Positions 45,105-49,558 of a stretch of 49,558 bases of DNA are shown piece by piece. The position numbers and the translations under genes are program-made. The DNA is from F1-120-MAGs238 sp964484185 (GTDB lineage Bacteria > Planctomycetota > Phycisphaerae > Phycisphaerales > UBA1924). Every line of letters starts with the position of its first letter. The stretch's first letter is position 1. A model generated the notes under the pieces. It saw only the letters and a program-made list of their open reading frames with translations, had not been told where the DNA came from and searched no databases. The stretch lies in the NCBI GenBank assembly GCA_964484185.1, contig CAZAEQ010000032.1:1-49558 (forward strand), written 5' to 3'.

Positions 45105-45617
45105 ATGAACCCCATCCCCTCCAAAGGTCTCCAGATATCAACTCCCACCGACACCACGATTGTCATCACACGCACATTCAACGCCCCGCGTCGTCTCGTG
45201 TGGGAGGCGATGACCACCCCGGCCAAGATGCGCTGTTGGATGCTGCCTCCTCCGGGATGGACCATGACCATCTGCGAATGTGATGCTCGCGTGGGCGGCG
45301 TGCTGAGCCTGGCATGGAAAAACCAGGATGCAGATCCATTCATGACCCTCAAGGGCGTATTCACAGAAGTGGTCCCGCACGAGCGCATGGTTCACACTGA
45401 AAAGATGGAAATGACTGGCGTAGGTGTCGTTGGCTCACAGCTGGAAACACACGAATTTGCCGAAAACGGCGGCATCACCACCATGCGCATCACCCAGCAA
45501 TACGACTCCAAAACAGCCCGAGACGAAGCGCTCGGTTCCGGAATGGACGTGGGAATGGACGTGGGAATGGAAGCTGGATTCCAGCAGCTCGACGCGGTGC
45601 TCGCGCTGCCAGCATAG
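45105..45617 (+). CDS. SRPBCC/AHSA1 domain protein
   Basis: 170 residues. ITRTFNAPRRLVWEAMTTPAKMRCWM at the start and MRITQQYDSKTARDEA near the end are typical of activator of Hsp90 ATPase 1-like (CalC-type) SRPBCC proteins, a ligand-binding pocket fold. A short tandem repeat (GMDVGMDVGME) lies close to the C-terminus. A GGA-containing ribosome site precedes the ATG. Paired with the ArsR gene 48 bp upstream; the ligand is unknown. Confidence 0.9.
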   Translation: MNPIPSKGLQISTPTDTTIVITRTFNAPRRLVWEAMTTPAKMRCWMLPPPGWTMTICECDARVGGVLSLAWKNQDADPFMTLKGVFTEVVPHERMVHTEKMEMTGVGVVGSQLETHEFAENGGITTMRITQQYDSKTARDEALGSGMDVGMDVGMEAGFQQLDAVLALPA

Positions 45618-45631
45618 AAATTCCGCATCGG

Positions 45632-45637
45632 TATACT
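45632..45637 (+). promoter_or_regulatory. Candidate -10 of the DUF1801 gene
   Basis: TATACT within CGGTATACTAAATCA, a close echo of TGGTATACTAAACCA at the ArsR promoter. No matching -35 or full operator is seen. Confidence 0.4.
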
Positions 45638-45677
45638 AAATCACGAGTTGTAATGAACTGCGGAAAAGGTTTAACTC

Positions 45678-46220
45678 ATGAGTACTTCAGAATCCAGCGT
45701 CCATGCCCAGTCTCCCTCTGAACGAAAAGCTGCAGAGGCAGAGTTGCGTGCGATTATCGAAAGATGCGCGCCCAAGTATCTCAAACTCATCAGCGCCCTG
45801 AGAAAGTCACTGCAAAAGCGTGTGCCCACAGCGTGTGAGGTGGTGTATGAATACCGCTCGTGGCTCGTCATCAGCTTCTCGCCAACCCCGCAGGGCTTTG
45901 AGGGCGTTCTTTCCATCCGCGCAGATGCTGACGGTGTGAAGTTTTACCTCAGTCGAGGGAAGGAACTGCCCGACCCTGAGAAACTTTTGAAAGGGTCGGC
46001 CCAGGTACGCTACATAGATGTTGAGACCGTATCCGCACTCACTCGTCCGGCGGTTGTGAGTCTGATCGAAGAGGCCATCGCGCGTAATCCCGTGCCTTTC
46101 GCGAAAGCTGGCCGCGGGCCCGTGGTCATTCGTTCGGCAGTGGCAAAGAGTGCGGCCAAGAGTTCGGTCAAAAAGAAAGTAACTAAGAAAAAGCCATCGA
46201 AAACAGGAGCCCATCGATGA
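45678..46220 (+). CDS. DUF1801-family protein with Lys-rich tail
   Basis: 180 residues. Start ATG 45678. The core (about 20-125, with CEVVYEYRSWLVISFSPTP and VRYIDVETV) matches the DUF1801/YdhG fold of unknown function. The C-terminus has a Lys/Ser/Ala-rich segment (SAAKSSVKKKVTKKKP), possibly for nucleic-acid contact. Overlaps the next ATG by 4 nt. Confidence 0.75.
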   Translation: MSTSESSVHAQSPSERKAAEAELRAIIERCAPKYLKLISALRKSLQKRVPTACEVVYEYRSWLVISFSPTPQGFEGVLSIRADADGVKFYLSRGKELPDPEKLLKGSAQVRYIDVETVSALTRPAVVSLIEEAIARNPVPFAKAGRGPVVIRSAVAKSAAKSSVKKKVTKKKPSKTGAHR

Positions 46221-46699
46221 AGAAAAACACCATCTGTCTCTGGTACAGCCATGACGCTGAAGAGGCCGCACGCTTCTACGCCAGGACGTTTCCCGACAGC
46301 AAGGTCGGCGCTGTGCACCGTGCGCCCTCCGACTATCCCAGCGGCAAAGCGGGCGATGTCCTGACAGTTGAGTTCACCATCTGCGGCGTGCCGTGCATTG
46401 GCATCAACGGCGGGGACATGTTCAAGCACAGCGAAGCCTTTTCGTTCCAGATCGCCACCGACGATCAGGCAGAGACTGACCGGTACTGGAACGCAATCGT
46501 CGGTAATGGCGGCGCGGAGAGCATGTGTGGCTGGTGCAAGGACAAATGGGGTCTGTCATGGCAAATCACGCCGCGAATCCTGACAGAAGCAATGGCGAAG
46601 GGCGGCGATGTAGCGAAGCGGGCGTTCGAGGCAATGATGACAATGCAGAAGATCGACATCGCCAAGATCGAGGCCGCGGTGCGCAACAAGGCCCGCTGA
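46217..46699 (+). CDS. VOC/PhnB-like protein (3-demethylubiquinone methyltransferase-like fold)
   Basis: 160 residues. LWYSHDAEEAARFYARTFPDSKVGAVHRAPSDYPSGKAGDVLTVEF and a later SWQITPRIL are typical of the PhnB subgroup of vicinal-oxygen-chelate proteins. Start ATG overlaps the DUF1801 stop by 4 nt. The family name is misleading; no methyltransferase motif is present. Together with the ArsR and SRPBCC genes it forms a cluster seen in many bacteria, of unknown role. Confidence 0.88.
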   Translation: MKKNTICLWYSHDAEEAARFYARTFPDSKVGAVHRAPSDYPSGKAGDVLTVEFTICGVPCIGINGGDMFKHSEAFSFQIATDDQAETDRYWNAIVGNGGAESMCGWCKDKWGLSWQITPRILTEAMAKGGDVAKRAFEAMMTMQKIDIAKIEAAVRNKAR

Positions 46700-46803
46700 G
46701 CAAGAGCGACTGCGCTGCTGTATGAAGTTCATCGATAGTCGTAGGTTCTTGATGTCTCGCGAGGTTTCAGCCCGGAGGAAAGCTTTTCCTGAAACAGTCG
46801 CAT

Positions 46804-47631
46804 CTATCGACCAACCCCAAGCCTCCGCATCCAGATATTCCGATACTTCACCGTGCAATTGTGATCCTGCAAATACAGCGGCCCCGGCTCCGACAACTCC
46901 TTATACGGTGCATACCCCGTCACGCCGTTCAACTCGGCGCCGTCATGTATCAGCACTCCATTGTGCAGCACCGTAATCCTGGCCTTCTCAATCCGTTTCC
47001 CCGACGCATCAAACCGTGCTGCCCGGAAAATAATGTCGTACGTCTGCCACTCGCCGGGCGCACGCGACGCATTCACCAGCGGCGAATACTGCTTGTACAG
47101 TGCCCCGCACTGACCATCCGCATATGTCTTGGATTGAAACGAATCCAGCACCTGCACCTCATACCGACCCTGCAGATACACGCCAGAGTTTCCCCGATCC
47201 TGTCCTTCACCTGTTGCCGGTGATGGCGTCGCAAACTCCACATGCACCTGCGCATCTGTGAAAAGTTCTTTCGACACGATCGATCCGCTCCCGGGCGCAA
47301 TCGTCATGGTCTTATCCGCGTTGATCTTCCATCCCGCAGCCCCGCCGCCAAACTTGGCAAATCCATCAAGCGAGCTTCCATCAAAAAGCACAATCGCGTC
47401 CGACGGCGGCCTGCTCGCTTCCTTAGACGCTGGCGGTGGTGTAATGACTGTCGGCTCGGGCAATTCGGCTGGCTTTGCGGGCGGTGCCGCTGCGGGCTCC
47501 GCCGCCTTTGCCGGCTGTATTTCTAACGCGACGTTGCTGGTCAAAATACCGGCGGTCGCCTGAATCGGCTGACCATGCTGCGGATGTGCAAGAAACAGCA
47601 GGCACGCGGCCATCGTTGAATAAGTCATCAT
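46804..47631 (-). CDS. Exported DUF1080 (3-keto-disaccharide hydrolase) family protein
   Basis: 275 residues. Signal peptide at the N-terminus (MMTYSTMAACLLFLAHPQHG), then an Ala/Pro-rich linker (about 40-75). From about 78 the concanavalin-like DUF1080 domain: IVLFDGSSLDGFAKFGG, DAQVHVEFATP, GNSGVYLQGRYEVQVLDSF, CGALYKQYSPLVNASRAPGEWQTYDIIF and LQDHNCTVKYRNIWMRRL. This family is strongly expanded in planctomycetes and includes 3-keto-glycoside hydrolases. Acts outside the cytoplasm. A -10-like TATGCT lies 6 nt before the ATG. Confidence 0.9.
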   Translation of the reverse strand: MMTYSTMAACLLFLAHPQHGQPIQATAGILTSNVALEIQPAKAAEPAAAPPAKPAELPEPTVITPPPASKEASRPPSDAIVLFDGSSLDGFAKFGGGAAGWKINADKTMTIAPGSGSIVSKELFTDAQVHVEFATPSPATGEGQDRGNSGVYLQGRYEVQVLDSFQSKTYADGQCGALYKQYSPLVNASRAPGEWQTYDIIFRAARFDASGKRIEKARITVLHNGVLIHDGAELNGVTGYAPYKELSEPGPLYLQDHNCTVKYRNIWMRRLGVGR

Positions 47632-47685
47632 GCCAAAAGCATATCAACTAGTGCGAGCGCTCGCACGTGCCCAAAACAAACCTGT

Positions 47686-48963
47686 TCATGCAGCTTTGTC
47701 GCTCGCCGGCAGGGGCACCGCCGCATTCACAAGCGACTTAAAGAAGAGTCCAAGGTCAAATTCACCCGGATAGGCAATTTCAAAGTTGTCATTGCTGACG
47801 TCAAACCCCTCTGCAGAAATCACGCTCAAATCACGCCGCAGACGCAGGTCAAACTTCTCAACATTCGGGCGTGCATTCCAACCCCGGCTCAGATCTCCCA
47901 GCGACTCAACATGCGGGCGGCAAGGTTCGTCGGGCGACCAATCAGTAACAACACCCTCAATTCCGTTTGAAAGCGTCACCACTGTCCCTGGGCCATATGC
48001 CGGCACCACATGCACCAGAGCTTTGAGGATCACCGGATCAATCGCCCGTGCATACGCGCCCGTGCGAAGTTCGTTCAGCACACGCACGATCGGCATCGCT
48101 GGCCTGCGTGGTTCGCCAGGAACGCGAATTGCCTTCTGCCAGCGAAGGCGGTCAAAGAGATCGGCAACCGCCGCAATGCGTGGGAAAATGTGAATCTTTG
48201 AGCCAGCTGGCGCTCTGTGCTTGCGACCAAACTCGCGTTCGCAGGGGAACCCCGTTCCGTCAAATTTCTGATGATGATGAAGCACAACCGCCGCCGCAGA
48301 TGGCTCTATTTCGCCGCGGACAATTTCATAGCCAAACGCCACATGCCGCTGCCATTCCACATCGGTTTCATCAAAGTCCTTGCGCCAACGCTGCACAATC
48401 GGCGCTGCGAGCTTCTGCATTCCAATGTCATGGAGCAGCGCACCCATTCCAAGTGGAGTGACTTCGCGCGCAACCGATGGCGTCAGGCGTGCGCGCTGAT
48501 GAACCAGGTAGCCTTCAAGTTTCAATCCCATCAAGAGCGACAGGAAGCACACGTTGCCCGCATGTTGCAGTGATTCATCATCCATTCCCAGCTCGCTGAT
48601 ATACAGCGCGGCCATCGGGTTGGATGTAATGGATTCAAGCAGGTCAGAGACCGCCCGGCGCACCGGGAAAAAGTCGATCTTCCCGACCGCTTCAGTTCGC
48701 ACTGTGCTAAACACGCTGTCAAGGGCCGTGGCAGTTGCTGCACAGCTCGCCTGCATCGCGGGGCTTACATAGCCAGCCAGGAAGCCAAGCTCGGGAATCT
48801 CAATCCAAAGTTCACGAATTCCGATTTCGCGAAGATGCTCAATCGCGGGCTCATCGATTTTCGCGCCTTTGTTGAGCAGCAGCGTGTCAATCCGCTTGGG
48901 ATGCCGGATCGGCACCGCAAGAGTCATGTTTGGACGAGCCATATAAATCGGTACGCGCAGCAT
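47686..48963 (-). CDS. HD-GYP-type domain protein (c-di-GMP phosphodiesterase-like)
   Basis: 425 residues from ATG 48963 (MLRVPIYMARPNMTLAVPI, a common start of such proteins in planctomycetes, to my knowledge); an ATG at 49038 adds 25 residues. The N-terminal part (1-90) is a short adaptor, followed by the HD domain with LLHDIGM and the HHQKFDGTGFP block (GYP is replaced by GFP). Next come VADLFDRL and a C-terminal section (EGVVTDWSPDEP...) of unknown role. It should hydrolyse c-di-GMP or bind nucleotides; the GFP variant is common among HD-GYP relatives. Only the HD and the metal ligands H, D and HH are visible evidence. Confidence 0.8.
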   Translation of the reverse strand: MLRVPIYMARPNMTLAVPIRHPKRIDTLLLNKGAKIDEPAIEHLREIGIRELWIEIPELGFLAGYVSPAMQASCAATATALDSVFSTVRTEAVGKIDFFPVRRAVSDLLESITSNPMAALYISELGMDDESLQHAGNVCFLSLLMGLKLEGYLVHQRARLTPSVAREVTPLGMGALLHDIGMQKLAAPIVQRWRKDFDETDVEWQRHVAFGYEIVRGEIEPSAAAVVLHHHQKFDGTGFPCEREFGRKHRAPAGSKIHIFPRIAAVADLFDRLRWQKAIRVPGEPRRPAMPIVRVLNELRTGAYARAIDPVILKALVHVVPAYGPGTVVTLSNGIEGVVTDWSPDEPCRPHVESLGDLSRGWNARPNVEKFDLRLRRDLSVISAEGFDVSNDNFEIAYPGEFDLGLFFKSLVNAAVPLPASDKAA

Positions 48964-49095
48964 CTTGTAGCATGAATATCGGAAAACACACCCCGATATG
49001 TGTGGGTGCTTCCTCCGATTCTCAATGTCCAAGTCCATGCATGCAGCCTATGAGCATTGCGCTGTAAGTACCGGCTATGCCGACTGCACTGGCAA

Positions 49096-49428
49096 TCACT
49101 TCATGCCAAAAAGCTCGATCTCAAAAATCAGTTTCGCTTTCGGCGGAATAACCGGTGGGCTGCCCCGCTCGCCATAGCCCAGTTGGTACGGAATCGTCAA
49201 TTTGCGAACTCCGCCGACCTTCATGCCCGGAATCCCTTCCTGCCAGCCAGCAATCAGGCTGCGCAGCGGAAACGTCGCGGGTTTCCCATCGCGGCTGGAA
49301 TCAAACTGTGTGCCGTTCTCAAGGGTGCCGGTGTAGTGGATCGTCACCGTTGCATTGCGCGGGCATGCAATGCCTTCGCCAACTTTGATATCTTCAACAA
49401 TGAGTCCGCCGGGTAGTTCCTGAATCAT
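49096..49428 (-). CDS. FKBP-type peptidyl-prolyl cis-trans isomerase
   Basis: 110 residues from ATG 49428, set by AGGAG 6 nt upstream. The frame continues to 49491 but that part is not FKBP-like. Single FKBP domain: VTIHYTGTLENGTQFDSSRD, LIAGWQEGIPGMKVGG and LGYGERGSPPVIPP, which include the conserved aromatic pocket residues. No signal peptide, so cytoplasmic. It folds proline-containing polypeptides. Confidence 0.95.
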   Translation of the reverse strand: MIQELPGGLIVEDIKVGEGIACPRNATVTIHYTGTLENGTQFDSSRDGKPATFPLRSLIAGWQEGIPGMKVGGVRKLTIPYQLGYGERGSPPVIPPKAKLIFEIELFGMK

Positions 49429-49501
49429 CTTTCGCTCCTGGTATGTTCGAGTGCTCCATGGTATGACGGATTGCGGCCGGAATTGCTTCACCGCTTCCTG
49501 A

Positions 49502-49558
49502 TCAGGCGCTATTGAGCGGAATCGCCATTCCCGGCACCTGCTCGGCCCGTGGCGGATT
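49502..49558 (-). CDS. 3' end of an unknown gene (runs off right edge)
   Basis: On the minus strand an open frame of 18 codons (NPPRAEQVPGMAIPLNSA) ends at TGA 49504-49502. It is in frame with the edge and 73 bp before the FKBP start, as expected for the end of an upstream gene. The product cannot be identified from so short a piece. Confidence 0.35.
   Translation of the reverse strand, partial: NPPRAEQVPGMAIPLNSA

Overview
The window looks like a chromosomal segment of a planctomycete, most likely class Phycisphaerae. Three things suggest this. Several secreted proteins end in a dockerin-like 'DFNxDGxxDFFDYLDFV' block. There is a tandem family of membrane proteins with an N-terminal CPRCGY...C(P/S)ECG zinc ribbon. 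Housekeeping genes are scattered rather than grouped in classical operons. This is inferred from protein style; no rRNA is present to confirm it. No prophage, transposase or CRISPR array was seen.

Layout. 1-2.4 kb: edge of an unknown gene and two paralogous secreted proteins with dockerin-like tails, all on the minus strand. 2.6-4.8 kb: a divergent EF-G-like GTPase. 5.0-7.9 kb: a secreted protein with about 18 Kelch-like repeats and two dockerin-like blocks. 7.9-8.7 kb: no convincing protein gene, but DnaA-box-like sites, a promoter-like site, nested inverted repeats and two terminators; a structured RNA or a short leaderless gene is possible. 8.7-14.3 kb: a DPP-IV-type lipoprotein peptidase, a HAD phosphatase, Rho with a long disordered N-terminus, and a small membrane protein. 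14.4-19.2 kb: a TPR-like exported protein coupled to a flippase-like membrane protein, then a DUF444/YeaH protein. 19.3-21.8 kb: an exported GH13 glucan-active enzyme. 21.8-22.6 kb: two small membrane proteins in an AT-richer stretch. 22.7-28.7 kb: RarA and PlsC (divergent), another dockerin-tailed secreted protein, and FolP, an unknown membrane protein and PdxA on the minus strand. 28.8-33.2 kb: three tandem zinc-ribbon membrane proteins, then GlyA. 33.2-37.2 kb: glycosyltransferase, amidohydrolase, GNAT and MFS genes. 37.3-37.5 kb: tRNA-Ser(UGA), its terminator and a tRNA-like palindrome. 37.6-42.1 kb: a UDG-like protein, an ankyrin protein, a HAF-repeat/PEP-CTERM protein, ThiL and a methyltransferase. 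42.3-46.7 kb: immunity-protein-like genes, an AlkD-like gene and an ArsR/SRPBCC/DUF1801/VOC cluster. 46.8 kb to the end: a DUF1080 protein, an HD-GYP protein, an FKBP isomerase and the tail of one more gene.

Two patterns cut across the window. First, many genes lack a Shine-Dalgarno sequence and instead carry a TANNNT -10-like hexamer 6-8 nt before the start codon, which points to leaderless transcripts; the ArsR gene is the clearest case. Second, the plus strand is C-rich at about 2.7-14 kb and 37.5-49.5 kb but G-rich at about 17-33 kb whichever strand is coding, as if a roughly 20-kb block had been inverted; tRNA-Ser lies at its right edge.

Genes of one pathway are mostly not grouped. FolP (folate), PdxA (PLP) and GlyA (a PLP- and folate-dependent enzyme) do lie within 7 kb of each other, which fits one-carbon and cofactor metabolism, but only FolP and PdxA could share a transcript.
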